Assembly: GCA_020073485.1 (NCBI GenBank)
Contig: JAIQFB010000010.1
Coordinates: 186,001 to 250,000 of the forward strand
Direction: 5' to 3'
From: Terriglobia bacterium
GTDB taxonomy: Bacteria; Acidobacteriota; Terriglobia; Acidiferrales; UBA7541
Length of the DNA stretch: 64,000 nt
How positions within the stretch are numbered: position 1 is the first letter of the stretch; every line of letters begins with the position of its first letter. The position numbers were made by a program, and so were the translations under genes. The notes under the pieces were generated by a model, which saw only the letters and a list, made by a program, of their open reading frames with translations, made no database searches and was not told where the DNA came from. Positions 1 through 9,058 of this stretch are shown here, piece after piece.

Positions 1-333
1 TTTGAGATGGCGTCTCTTGCGCAAGTGGACTTGTCGGCTGCTTCCACTCTCTTGACCGGAACCGACGGCAATGCATTTTGGGAACTGGTGCTGCTGGCAG
101 GTTCACTCGGCACGCAGATTGAGGCTGCGGTTGGAGCGCAGGAGCCTGCGTTTATTGCCAAGTACGCGTTTCAGCTGGCGCAGGCGTTTAATCTTTTTTA
201 TCACCATCACCGGGTCCTCACGGAAGAAGACACTGCGAAGAAGAAATTTCTACTGCAGATCAGCCGGCTGGTCGAGATGCAACTCGTGGCCGCCCTGGAA
301 CTTCTTGGGATAGAAGCGCCGGAGAAGATGTAG
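1..333 (+). CDS. argS: Arginyl-tRNA synthetase, C-terminal end (partial)
   Basis: This is the last 110 residues of a protein whose start lies before the window. The visible part is the all-alpha DALR anticodon-binding domain of class I arginyl-tRNA synthetase. The typical closing pattern is present: a helix with 'FNLFYHHHRVL', followed by a helix reading 'VALELLGIEAPEKM'. ArgS charges tRNA-Arg in the cytoplasm. The catalytic Rossmann half with HIGH is outside the window, so the assignment rests on the C-terminal domain alone. The reading frame is open to base 1. The stop TAG is at 331-333. The next gene runs towards it on the other strand. Confidence 0.88.
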   Translation, partial: FEMASLAQVDLSAASTLLTGTDGNAFWELVLLAGSLGTQIEAAVGAQEPAFIAKYAFQLAQAFNLFYHHHRVLTEEDTAKKKFLLQISRLVEMQLVAALELLGIEAPEKM

Positions 334-470
334 TGATCCACCGGAATGACACGAGATTCCACGCACGAGGCGATCCATTCGCGGCTACCCAGTGACGTGA
401 CAGGACGAGGACTTTTAGCGGCGATGGTCACTCCAACCGACAGCCCTGAAGTCAAGTGGCGAAGCCTCTG

Positions 471-2543
471 TCACTCCGGCGGGATTGGGCAAAAGCCAGG
501 TACTTGCGCAACTATCTCACAAGTGTGAGGTTCCCCAGGCCGCTGATGTAAAAACGCTGGAGCACAGTCGTCTGGCTTGAAATTTCCCGGACTTTTTGGA
601 CCGACCCACAGGACAATTAGGTCGGGCGAAATCGAAGGATCGACCACATTCCGCTGACGATGCTTTATGCCCTCTACACTATTCAGCAGGTCAATTGCCC
701 TCTGATTCGGTGTAGCGCGAAAATGGTCACTGATTGATATTTGCACATCTACGACCCGCTCGTTTCCGACCGGTACGGAGCGCGGCCCGTCCACATTCCA
801 CTGTAGCGACCCGAAGAAATCACGAAATTCCATGGCATAGGCCAGAGTCTTGGGGCCGCCAGCATACAGGATTAAGATTTTTGTCCCTCGATACGTGGAC
901 AATTTGGATCTCATGATCGTTTGCTCAAATTCGGTCAAGTGTCTGTCATCCGATTGAGCGTCGAGATCGGTCGCTGTGGGCAGCAGTCTTGGTCTAACTA
1001 ACGCGTACGAGCCATTTGGCCGTTGGAACCCATAAGGCTCCGGGTGCAGCCTACTGAGAAATGTTTGATCCACGCCCATCAATTTGTCGCAGGTTTCTTT
1101 GGCGCCTTTGCCAAGCAGATAACCATCAGGCAACAGATTGTCGCGACAGATCAAAACAGGCATTTTCCTTGAGTCAACCTTGATTTCCGCTGCGAATCGA
1201 ACACCTTGTTTGAAACTACGAATTACTGTTTCCTGCACTGACCGAAACCGTGACCCGGTGACTGTAATAGTGTAGTCCTCGTCCCAAGGATGGGATGGTT
1301 TCACCCAAATGTAGCGGGGGGCGTCCGGATTCTGTGGACCCGGCTCAACACCGTTCTTATAGTCGTAAATTTCTTCAATGGAACCGCTCTTGTTATCCTT
1401 GATGATGACCCTCACGTTTTCCAGACGCCTCAATCCCGAGTGATTTACGAAGAATGCCCGTCGATCGCAATCGATGAGCTCACGGCTCGGGACAAAATTC
1501 AGGAAGGTGGGGGTCCATTGGTCTCTGATCCAATTGTAATCAAACCAGGCGAACGACACCGCCGCCGCTCCGACCACAATGCAGAACGAAACGATTTTCA
1601 GCCTCGTGTTACACCACGCCCAGAATCCTCGAAAGAACACCATCAGGCCTAGGAAGCACGAAGCCGAGGCAAGAACTGGACTGAAATCGCGTACCTCGTA
1701 GCCGAAACCTCCAAATGCGGCCACGACGACTGCGTACTTGAAAAGAAAATCCCAGAAGCTTTGGTGCTCCTTGGCAGGTCCTCTTTCGGTATTTGACGAA
1801 TGGATATAGGTTTCCATTATGCTTCGGAGGGTTCTTCGTAAGGAAAATGGACGGGATCCCATCCCGACATCCGCCATGCTGCTGGGTGGCAGATCGTGTT
1901 CAGATGGAAGATTGTCATCTATCACTAGATGTCGCTTCATAGCAGAATCGCCATCTTCCCATGAACCGTCCCAATTTATTCCGATCCGTCTGACCTCGGA
2001 GTCTGCTTGGTTTGAACGAGCCTGTAGGGATATTACCAACGCGCATTTCCGGGACCTGTGCGCACTTAAGTTATTTGGAACGATCAGAGGCATAAGGAAT
2101 AGCCCGTTGCGCTTTTCGACTCTGCACAGATCGCAGTCAGCAGCAGCCCCTATTGTCCGGAAAAGTGGCACAATTTCTTGATCGCGCCAACGAATCGGCA
2201 CATTTCCGCTCCATGTCACTTGAAGTGGCCCGTTATTAACGCGTTCCTCAACGCGGGTTAAGAAAACCTGTACATCCTTTGCGGGGGACCAGCGCCTTTC
2301 ATTTGAGACGCGAAGGTGGTAGTAGCGAACCTCATCTAGGACTGTGATTACGCCAGAAACTGAGGATGTGAGTTGTGTTTTCTCCCCGTCTTTCTTGACC
2401 AATTCAAGTCGAAAACGCGGCAGGAACAATCTCGCGCGGAACCATTCTCCGAATAATGCTACTAGGACAGCCAGAAAGGTGCCGAGGGCAACAGCAAAGT
2501 TTACCCACCAATTCCACCAAAACTGTTGATCTGGATTTACCAT
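471..2543 (-). CDS. Hypothetical multi-pass membrane protein, function unknown
   Basis: I do not recognise this 690-residue protein. One N-terminal membrane helix (about residues 12-32, 'ALGTFLAVLVALFGEW') is followed by a roughly 200-residue, probably beta-rich soluble region with a CxxC (DCDLC). Three closely spaced membrane helices follow (about 265-340), then a second soluble region. The C-terminal domain (about 560-690) begins 'KILILYAGGPKTLAYAMEF' and ends in 'LIVLWVGPKSPGNF'. That pattern recalls a domain I have seen at the C-terminus of unrelated membrane proteins, but I cannot name it. The gene is visibly AT-richer and has more mixed third positions than its neighbours, which suggests transfer. 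The ATG has no strong ribosome-binding site. It stands alone, convergent with argS. Confidence 0.72.
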   Translation of the reverse strand: MVNPDQQFWWNWWVNFAVALGTFLAVLVALFGEWFRARLFLPRFRLELVKKDGEKTQLTSSVSGVITVLDEVRYYHLRVSNERRWSPAKDVQVFLTRVEERVNNGPLQVTWSGNVPIRWRDQEIVPLFRTIGAAADCDLCRVEKRNGLFLMPLIVPNNLSAHRSRKCALVISLQARSNQADSEVRRIGINWDGSWEDGDSAMKRHLVIDDNLPSEHDLPPSSMADVGMGSRPFSLRRTLRSIMETYIHSSNTERGPAKEHQSFWDFLFKYAVVVAAFGGFGYEVRDFSPVLASASCFLGLMVFFRGFWAWCNTRLKIVSFCIVVGAAAVSFAWFDYNWIRDQWTPTFLNFVPSRELIDCDRRAFFVNHSGLRRLENVRVIIKDNKSGSIEEIYDYKNGVEPGPQNPDAPRYIWVKPSHPWDEDYTITVTGSRFRSVQETVIRSFKQGVRFAAEIKVDSRKMPVLICRDNLLPDGYLLGKGAKETCDKLMGVDQTFLSRLHPEPYGFQRPNGSYALVRPRLLPTATDLDAQSDDRHLTEFEQTIMRSKLSTYRGTKILILYAGGPKTLAYAMEFRDFFGSLQWNVDGPRSVPVGNERVVDVQISISDHFRATPNQRAIDLLNSVEGIKHRQRNVVDPSISPDLIVLWVGPKSPGNFKPDDCAPAFLHQRPGEPHTCEIVAQVPGFCPIPPE

Positions 2544-2615
2544 GCGGAGTAGGCAATGAGCACTATCTTAACAGGAGAATGATATTTAAGGGAATACAAT
2601 ACCTTGAATTGCGGA

Positions 2616-3545
2616 CTACGGCTCGGCGTAGATTCGCCGCACGTCATTGGCAACGGCGTTTCCGGTCCAGTCCGGATATTTCGTTTTGAATTCAGCGGCG
2701 ATAGCTTGCGCGGCGTCATCGGCGGATTTTCCCTGGCGCCAGAGTTCGAGGGTGCTGTCCTGGAGATCGACGAGGAATGCGCGTTCTCTTGCGATCAGGG
2801 AGGCGTCGCCGAGGGCGCCGTGGTCGGGGACGATCAGGCGCGGGTGCAGGGGCTCGAGCTGGTCGAGGTCGGCGATCCAGGATTTCGCGCTGGCGTCGTT
2901 GTTCGAGAGGTTGGGGATCAGCTTGTCCTGGACGATGTCGCCGGGGAGCAGGACGCTGTCTTGCTCGACAAAAATTAATTCGTCGCCTTTTGTGTGGGCC
3001 GCGCCCAGCCAGAAGAGACGCGCGGTGACTCCGCCGAGGTCGAGGTTCAGTTCCTTGTCGAAGAGGATGTCGGGCGGGCGGAGCTCGACGTCCTGGAGGA
3101 GGTCTTTATTTTGCGCGGACATGTTCCGAAAGCGGTCGGTCATCTCCGCGCCCAGCTTTTCCAGTTCTTCCTGCTGCACGGTGGGGCGGATCAGGACGGT
3201 GTTGGGCGGAAAGGCCTGCAGGCCTGAGGCGTGCTCGGGATGGAAATGCGTGGTGGTGAGGTAGAGGATCGGGACTTTGGAAAGGCTTTGCGCGACGCGC
3301 ACGACCGTTGCGCCGTTGCGGGCGCCCAGGCCGGTGTCGATCACCAGGATTGCGCGGGTGCCGACGACGATTCCGATGTTTGGAAAGCCCATCAGGACGT
3401 AGACGTGGTCGGAGACTTTTTTCAGCGTGGTTTCGCTTACCAGCGGCTGGGGGAGTTGGGCGAAAGCGCCGGGCACCGCCAATATTGCCACCGCGACCAT
3501 AGACGCCGCTCCAAGAGTTTCAAGGAATCTTTTCCACGGGAACAT
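2616..3545 (-). CDS. Secreted MBL-fold metallohydrolase (HxHxEH subgroup)
   Basis: A 309-residue metallo-beta-lactamase-fold hydrolase with an N-terminal signal peptide (about residues 1-29, ending in AFAQ), so it is probably periplasmic. The metal-binding loop reads 'TTHFHPEHASG'. The usual HxHxDH aspartate is glutamate here. Later ligands are visible in 'LLPGDIVQDKLIP' (Asp) and 'IVPDHG' (His). 'VLVIDTGLGA' is the standard early beta-strand motif. The family hydrolyses esters, lactones, thioesters or phosphodiesters, and the substrate cannot be told from sequence. The start is supported by GGAGG about 7 bases upstream of the ATG. It is monocistronic as far as can be seen, with the hairpin cluster upstream. 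Confidence 0.82.
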   Translation of the reverse strand: MFPWKRFLETLGAASMVAVAILAVPGAFAQLPQPLVSETTLKKVSDHVYVLMGFPNIGIVVGTRAILVIDTGLGARNGATVVRVAQSLSKVPILYLTTTHFHPEHASGLQAFPPNTVLIRPTVQQEELEKLGAEMTDRFRNMSAQNKDLLQDVELRPPDILFDKELNLDLGGVTARLFWLGAAHTKGDELIFVEQDSVLLPGDIVQDKLIPNLSNNDASAKSWIADLDQLEPLHPRLIVPDHGALGDASLIARERAFLVDLQDSTLELWRQGKSADDAAQAIAAEFKTKYPDWTGNAVANDVRRIYAEP

Positions 3546-3621
3546 GGCGTGCCTCCGCCCAGAGTTATCTCATAAGTTGTGGCCGACAGCTCATTTTCTT
3601 CGTAAAGCTAAGGTCGTGAAA

Positions 3622-3799
3622 CCGCGCCAATGGCGCGGAGTTGAACAGCCCGGGGCAACGCCCCGGGTTTTGCCAGAGATGTTCGCCCGCCCTGAAGGGG
3701 CGGAGGGGCCCTGCGCCCTTTCAGGGCGCATTGCGACCCAGGGATGCGGGCACCCGGGGCGTTGCCCCGGGCTTGTCACCGACGGCGCTTTCAGCGCCG
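3622..3799. repeat. Cluster of six perfect short hairpins (REP-like)
   Basis: Six perfect inverted repeats with 3- to 5-base loops lie in 178 bases of noncoding DNA. They are at 3622-3638 (CCGCGCC-aat), 3649-3667 (CCCGGGGC-aac), 3687-3703 (CCGCCC), 3712-3730 (TGCGCCCT-ttc), 3753-3771 (CCCGGGGC-gtt) and 3783-3799 (CGGCGCT-ttc). The two CCCGGGGC hairpins have complementary loops (aac and gtt), so one is an inverted copy of the other. The gap is 379 bases (3546-3924), between the start of the MBL gene and the end of pepA. I see no gene in it. It resembles a BIME/REP-type composite element. Confidence 0.85.
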
Positions 3800-3924
3800 G
3801 AAGATTTCGACTCGGATTAGCAACTCGGTCCTCGCCAAAACACAAAGCCCTGCCCTACGACGAAGCTGCGGCGTGGCCACATCCCAACCGCGTCGGGACA
3901 GGTTTCGGTGGGCGCTACAAGGCG

Positions 3925-5421
3925 CTACGCGCCGAACTTCATCGCGAGATCGACCAAGGTGCGGACGGCTACGCCCGTCGCGCCTTTTGCGTTCCACGGT
4001 TTCACGTCGTCCTGCCAGGCTGTTCCGGCGATGTCGAGGTGGATCCAGGGGGTGTCGCCGGTAAATTCCTTGATGAACATGGCGCCGGTGATAGCGCCGC
4101 CGCCTTTGCCGCTGCCTACGTTTTGGATGTCGGCAATGCCGCTCTTGATCATTTCGCGGTAGTCGTCGTCGATCGGCAGGGGCCACATTTTTTCTCCGGC
4201 GGCTTTCGAGCTGGCCAGGAGCTGGTCGGTGAAGGCCTGATCGGAGCCGAAGACGCCGACGTTGACGTTGGCGAGGGCGATGACCACCGCGCCGGTCAAG
4301 GTGGCGGCGTCGACCAGGTGCGTGCAGCCTAATTTTTTGGCGTAGGTGATGGCGTCGGCCAGGACCAGGCGGCCCTCGGCGTCCGTGTTGATCACCTCGA
4401 TGGATTTTCCGGACATGGCGATCTGGACGTCACCGGGCTTTTGGGCGCGGCCGCCGGGCATGTTTTCGCTGGAGGGAACTACGGCGATGACTTTGCACGC
4501 CGGCTTGAGCGTGGCGAGAGCGCGCATCGTGCCGATCATGACAGCGCCGCCACACATGTCGTACTTCATTTTTTCCATGTCGTTGGAGGGCTTGATGGAA
4601 ATTCCGCCGGTGTCAAAGGTGATGGCCTTGCCGACCAGGCCAAGGACCGGGGCGTTCGCATCCAGTTTTTCGGGCGTGTAGGTGATGACGATCATTCGCG
4701 GAGGCTCGGCGCTGCCCTGCGCGACCGAAAGCAGGGCGCCCATTTTCAGTTCCGCGATCCTTTTTTCGTCGAGGACATCGACGGCGAGGCCCGCTTCGCG
4801 GGCCATGGCGGCGGCGCGATCGGCCAGCATGCGCGGTGTGAGCAGGTTGGAGGGCTCGTTGCCGAGGTCGCGCGCGAAGTTTTGCGATTCCGCGATGATG
4901 CGGCCGCGGGCCAGGCCCCGATCGGGTACGGCGCGCGACGATTCGTCCCAGCCGGCGAGCGATGCGGACGTGATTTCAGCGCCGGGCTTCTTGTCCGTCT
5001 TATATTTGTCGTAATCGAAATTCGCCAGAATCATGCCCTCGACCACGGCCTGCGCGGCGGCCTCATTGCGCTCGCTTTCGCGGACCAGGAAGGCAGCCTG
5101 CTCCACCTGGCGAGATTTCAGTGCGCGAACCGCGGCGGCGGCCAAACGACGCAATTCGGCAGTTCCCACCTTGTCTTTTTTCCCTGCGCCCACAATCATT
5201 AGGCGTTGCGCGGCCAGGCCCTGCGGGTAATAGAGCAGCGTCGTCTCCAGCATTTTGCCGGTGATTTCTCCGGCGGCGGCCAATTTGGAGAGCGCCCCTC
5301 CGGCGGCCTGGTCGAGCTGCGCGAGGACACCGGTGTCCGGCTTTTCATTCTCGAACGCGTAGGTGACCAGCGCTTCCGTTACGATTTGCGCCGCCGGCCG
5401 TGTATCGACTGTGATTTCCAT
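3925..5421 (-). CDS. pepA: Leucyl aminopeptidase (M17, cytosol aminopeptidase)
   Basis: A 498-residue M17 metallopeptidase that removes N-terminal residues from peptides in the cytoplasm, active as a hexamer with two metal ions. An N-terminal macro-like domain (1-165) precedes the catalytic domain. Visible active-site residues are Lys265 and Asp270 in 'GKAITFDTGG', Lys277, Asp288, and Asp347/Glu349/Arg351 in the signature NTDAEGRL. Length matches the family (about 500). I chose the ATG at 5421 rather than one 57 bases upstream because AGAAGGG sits just before it and the protein then begins 'MEITVDTRPA'. In some bacteria PepA also binds DNA, but nothing here shows that. Confidence 0.95.
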   Translation of the reverse strand: MEITVDTRPAAQIVTEALVTYAFENEKPDTGVLAQLDQAAGGALSKLAAAGEITGKMLETTLLYYPQGLAAQRLMIVGAGKKDKVGTAELRRLAAAAVRALKSRQVEQAAFLVRESERNEAAAQAVVEGMILANFDYDKYKTDKKPGAEITSASLAGWDESSRAVPDRGLARGRIIAESQNFARDLGNEPSNLLTPRMLADRAAAMAREAGLAVDVLDEKRIAELKMGALLSVAQGSAEPPRMIVITYTPEKLDANAPVLGLVGKAITFDTGGISIKPSNDMEKMKYDMCGGAVMIGTMRALATLKPACKVIAVVPSSENMPGGRAQKPGDVQIAMSGKSIEVINTDAEGRLVLADAITYAKKLGCTHLVDAATLTGAVVIALANVNVGVFGSDQAFTDQLLASSKAAGEKMWPLPIDDDYREMIKSGIADIQNVGSGKGGGAITGAMFIKEFTGDTPWIHLDIAGTAWQDDVKPWNAKGATGVAVRTLVDLAMKFGA

Positions 5422-5553
5422 GAGTTCCCTTCTGTTAGTGAATAACTGCGGCCCATAACGGCCGTGCAAAATATTCAACTTCCTGCAATCCCGCTGTAAC
5501 CCGGATCGGTTGCATTGAAACGCATGCCAACGGACGCAACTAACGCGCGCGCC

Positions 5554-6042
5554 TTAGCGATGACGGAATTGCCGCATGGCCTCGCCCACTTCGCGCTTGG
5601 CCTCTTTGTCCTTTTCCGTCTGGCGGCGGTCCCATTTCTTCTTGCCCTGCGCAAGGGCAATTTCGCACTTGGCGGTTCCCTCCTTGAAATAAATGCGCAG
5701 CGGGATGAGCGTCAAGCCTCCCTGATCGGTCTTGCGGTCCAGCTTTTCGATTTCCAATTTGTGAAGAAGGAGCTTGCGCGGGCGCAAGGGCGAGTGGTTG
5801 AATGGCCCGCCGGGGAGATACTCGCCGATGTGGCAATTCAAGAGCCAGACGGCCCCGCCGCGGATCACGGCGTAGGCGTCGCGGATGTTCGCCTTTCCTT
5901 CGCGCAGAGATTTTACCTCGGTGCCAAGCAACACCATTCCCGCTTCCAGCTTCTCAAGCAAATGGTAGTTGTACGAGGCAGCACGGTTTTGAGCGACCAG
6001 CAGCTCGGCTGGCTTCCCCTGTTTTTTTGTCGGCTTGGCCAC
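5554..6042 (-). CDS. smpB: SsrA-binding protein SmpB
   Basis: A 162-residue partner of tmRNA in trans-translation. It binds the tRNA-like domain and delivers it to ribosomes stalled on broken mRNAs. Typical blocks are 'AGMVLLGTEVKSLREGKAN', 'LLNCHIGEY', 'HSPLRPRKLLLH' and the basic C-terminal tail 'GKKKWDRRQTEK', which enters the mRNA channel. Full family length. The start codon is GTG, with only a weak ribosome-binding site. It is divergent from the secretin gene, with about 120 bases between them. The ssrA gene itself was not found in the window. Confidence 0.96.
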   Translation of the reverse strand: MAKPTKKQGKPAELLVAQNRAASYNYHLLEKLEAGMVLLGTEVKSLREGKANIRDAYAVIRGGAVWLLNCHIGEYLPGGPFNHSPLRPRKLLLHKLEIEKLDRKTDQGGLTLIPLRIYFKEGTAKCEIALAQGKKKWDRRQTEKDKEAKREVGEAMRQFRHR

Positions 6043-6160
6043 AGCAATCCATATTAGCCGTGGCTAGTAACCATACGCAAGCACACGCGTGGACGCGCCT
6101 TGTTCGAGTTTTGAGTGAATGCTAGACTGGCTCGAAGTATTCGCACAACCTGGAGCGTGG

Positions 6161-8416
6161 ATGAACATTCGGCATCTCTCGAGAATGGCTTTACTCACGG
6201 CGACCGTGCTCTTGGCGGGGTGCCCCAAAGGCGGACAGAACTATAACGCCGGCGAAAAGGCCGAGTCGTTGAAGGATTACGACACCGCCCTGGATTATTA
6301 CAATAAGGCGCTGCAGGCCTCGCCCAACAACACCGAATACAAATTGAGAGCGGCGCGCATGCGCTTTGAAGCCGGGCAATGGCACGTGGATCAGGGCCGC
6401 CGGCTCCGCCAGCAGGCCAATCTGGAACTGGCGCTAACGGAATTCCGCAAAGCGCAGATGATCGATCCCTCCAGCGCCGTGGCCGCGCAGGAAGTGCAGG
6501 CGACGATGGAATTGCTCGCCGTCAAACAGGGGACCACGGAGAATTTGGCCCCGCCGGCTTCGCCCGCCGACGATTTGAAAATCATGGCCGGACCGCCAAA
6601 GCTGGCACCGCTTTCCCGCGCGCCCATCAACATGAAGGCAACCAACGATTCCAAGGCGGTATTCGACGCCATCGGAAAACTGGCCGGGCTGACCGTGATT
6701 TTCGATTCGGATTTCACTTCGCGGCGCATTTCCGTGGAATTGACCGACGTGACTCTGGAGCAGGCGCTCAACATCGTGGCGCTGCAAAGCAAGGCGTTCT
6801 GGCGGCCGGAGACTTCCAACATCATTTTCGTGATTCCGGACCAGCCGCAAAAGCGCAAGGATTACGAAGAAGAAATCGTAAAAACGTTTTATCTGAAGAA
6901 TACGGTCCTGCCGCAGGAACTCACCGAAATCGTGACCAGCATCCGCCAACTGCTAGACCTGCGCCGCGTGCAGCAAATCAACGCGCAGAACGCCATCGTC
7001 ATGCGCGACACGCCGGACCGCGTGATGCTCGCACAGAAAATCATCGACGACATCGACAAGGCCAAGCCCGAAGTGGTGATCCAGATCGCGGTCCTGCAGG
7101 CGCGGCGCGACCGGTTGAAGAACATGGGAATCCAGCCCGGCACCAGCTCCACGCTGGCGTTTACACCGGGCGGCGTTTCGACGAGCACCACGACGCCGAC
7201 AGCTACTTCCATCGCATTGAACGAGCTACAGCATCTTTCAACAGCCGATTACAGCGTGACGCTGCCGGGGGCGCAGGCTTCTTTCCTGATGACCGATACG
7301 TCCACGCAAATCATCGACAATCCCGAAATTCGAGTGGTGGACGGGCAGACGGCGAAGCTGCGCGTGGGCGATCGCGTTCCTGTCGCTACCGGAAGCTTCC
7401 AGGCGGGCATCGGCGTGGGCGCGACGGGGACCGGCGGCGGCGTGGTGAATCCCCTGGTGAACACGCAGTTTCAATACCTGGACGTCGGCGTGAACGTGGA
7501 CGTCACGCCGCGCATCCACCCGAATCACGAAATCAGCATGAAGGTGAATGTGGTCGTGTCGTCGGTGACCGGGTCGTCCAATATCGGCGGAATCAGCCAA
7601 CCGATCATAAGCCAGCGCAGTATCGAGCATGACATCAGGCTGCAGGACGGCGAAGTGAACATCCTTGGCGGGCTGATCGAGCGCACCGATTCGGACATCA
7701 TCAACGGGTGGCCGGGGCTGGCGAAGCTTCCCTTCTTCCGCTACTTCTTTTCCAACGACACGGTGGAACATCAGGATAACGAAGTGCTGATCGTGCTGAT
7801 ACCGCACATCGTGCGTTTGCCCACGCTGACGGCGGAAAATCTGCGGAGCATCGCGTCGGGCAGCGACGCCAACGCCGAAGTGCGGCTGGAAAACGAGGTC
7901 ATGGCGCCTCCTGTTCCGAAGGCGCAGAGCGCACCGGCACCTGCACAGGCCCCGGCGCCTGCTCCGGCGGCGGCAACTCCTGCGCCCACAGCCATTCCCC
8001 AAAATGCGATGCTGCGGTTTGATCCCGGAACGGTCACGCTGAAAGCCGGGCAGACAGCTACACTGGGAATCGTCGTGCAGAATGTGCAGGATCTATATTC
8101 CATCCCGCTGCTGTTGCAATTTAATCCAGCCGTGGTGTCCATCGAGGATGTGCGCCAGGGCGGGTTCCTCTCCGGAGGGACGCAGGATATCGCCATCGTG
8201 GAACGCGTGGACAAGGAACGCGGCCAAGCCATCGTTTCCGCGACGCGCATGCCGAATACGCCTGGCGTGAGCGGTTCGGGAACACTGGTGGGAGTCGTGG
8301 TGAAGGGCGTCGCTCCGGGCAATTCCCAGCTTTCCATCGTGCAGGTGAACGCGAAAGATTCGCAGCAACGGCCGATCCAGGTGGTCACCGGCGAAGCCAC
8401 CATACAGGTGCAATAA
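6161..8416 (+). CDS. Type II/IV secretin lipoprotein with TPR repeats and C-terminal cohesin domain
   Basis: A 751-residue outer-membrane secretin. Residues 1-21 are a lipoprotein signal with lipobox LLAGC. TPR-like helices fill about 30-120. An N0/STN domain starts near 158, followed by an N1/NolW ring-building domain with 'IVMRDTPDRVM'. The secretin barrel follows (about 375-560), including 'QDGEVNILGGLIERTDSD'. After a Pro/Ala linker (580-615) comes a cohesin-like domain (616-751: 'LRFDPGTVTLKAGQTATL'). It would form the gated pore for a type II or type IV pilus system. Start ATG 6161 has GGAG 5 bases upstream. It is followed directly by two pseudopilin genes, with no ATPase, platform protein or peptidase nearby. 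Confidence 0.9.
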   Translation: MNIRHLSRMALLTATVLLAGCPKGGQNYNAGEKAESLKDYDTALDYYNKALQASPNNTEYKLRAARMRFEAGQWHVDQGRRLRQQANLELALTEFRKAQMIDPSSAVAAQEVQATMELLAVKQGTTENLAPPASPADDLKIMAGPPKLAPLSRAPINMKATNDSKAVFDAIGKLAGLTVIFDSDFTSRRISVELTDVTLEQALNIVALQSKAFWRPETSNIIFVIPDQPQKRKDYEEEIVKTFYLKNTVLPQELTEIVTSIRQLLDLRRVQQINAQNAIVMRDTPDRVMLAQKIIDDIDKAKPEVVIQIAVLQARRDRLKNMGIQPGTSSTLAFTPGGVSTSTTTPTATSIALNELQHLSTADYSVTLPGAQASFLMTDTSTQIIDNPEIRVVDGQTAKLRVGDRVPVATGSFQAGIGVGATGTGGGVVNPLVNTQFQYLDVGVNVDVTPRIHPNHEISMKVNVVVSSVTGSSNIGGISQPIISQRSIEHDIRLQDGEVNILGGLIERTDSDIINGWPGLAKLPFFRYFFSNDTVEHQDNEVLIVLIPHIVRLPTLTAENLRSIASGSDANAEVRLENEVMAPPVPKAQSAPAPAQAPAPAPAAATPAPTAIPQNAMLRFDPGTVTLKAGQTATLGIVVQNVQDLYSIPLLLQFNPAVVSIEDVRQGGFLSGGTQDIAIVERVDKERGQAIVSATRMPNTPGVSGSGTLVGVVVKGVAPGNSQLSIVQVNAKDSQQRPIQVVTGEATIQVQ

Positions 8417-8448
8417 TCGCGCGGGACAGCAAAACGCGGCGACGTTCC

Positions 8449-9027
8449 TTGGGGCGCAAGGCCTCATGGAGCCGTGTTGCCGGAATGACCCTGCTGGAGC
8501 TGATCATGGCCTGCGCGATTCTGGCTGTTTTGTCTTCGGCGGCCCTGCCCATGGCGCGAATGACCGTGCAGCGCACAAGAGAAGCCGAATTGCGCCGCGA
8601 CTTGCGCGAAATGCGAAACGCCATCGACCGCTATAAGGACGATGCCGACAAGAATTTGATCCGCACCGAAGTGGGCAGCGCGAATTATCCGCCCGACCTG
8701 CAGACGCTGGTGGACGGGGTGACCGTTAGTATTCCGGCGAATGCGCCGGCGGGCATCAGCGCCGGTGCATTGGCCACGGCCAGCGGTGGAAGCGCGGGAG
8801 CATCAGCGGGGACCTCCGCAACGTCTTCTTCCGCGTCGGCCTTGCCGAACAAGGTGCGCTATCTGCGCAGGATTCCCGTCGACCCCATGACGGGCAAGGC
8901 GGATTGGGGCCTGCGCGCGGTGCAGGACGACGCCGACTCCGATAGCTGGAGCGGGCATAATGTGTTTGACGTGTACTCGCAATCCACGGCCACGGCCATT
9001 GATGGAACGAAATACAAAGACTGGTAG
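8449..9027 (+). CDS. Pseudopilin, GspG/PulG-like
   Basis: A 192-residue prepilin-like protein. A short basic leader ends in Gly before 'MTLLELIMACAILAVLSS'. This is the prepilin-peptidase cleavage and N-methylation motif, with Glu at position 5 of the mature helix. The helix continues through 'REAELRRDLREMRNAIDRY', as in major pseudopilins. A Ser/Ala/Gly-rich insert (about residues 105-130) interrupts the C-terminal domain before 'LRRIPVDPMTGKADW', a typical GspG block. The start appears to be TTG at 8449, 32 bases after the secretin stop. It would be part of the same transcript and pilus or secretion fibre. Confidence 0.85.
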   Translation: MGRKASWSRVAGMTLLELIMACAILAVLSSAALPMARMTVQRTREAELRRDLREMRNAIDRYKDDADKNLIRTEVGSANYPPDLQTLVDGVTVSIPANAPAGISAGALATASGGSAGASAGTSATSSSASALPNKVRYLRRIPVDPMTGKADWGLRAVQDDADSDSWSGHNVFDVYSQSTATAIDGTKYKDW

Positions 9028-9058
9028 GCGATCGGTGAAATTGGGCAGCATATCCACG

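Noticed and set aside
3591-3845. An 84-codon minus-strand frame.
   Set aside because: It lies wholly over the hairpin cluster and simply translates the repeat.
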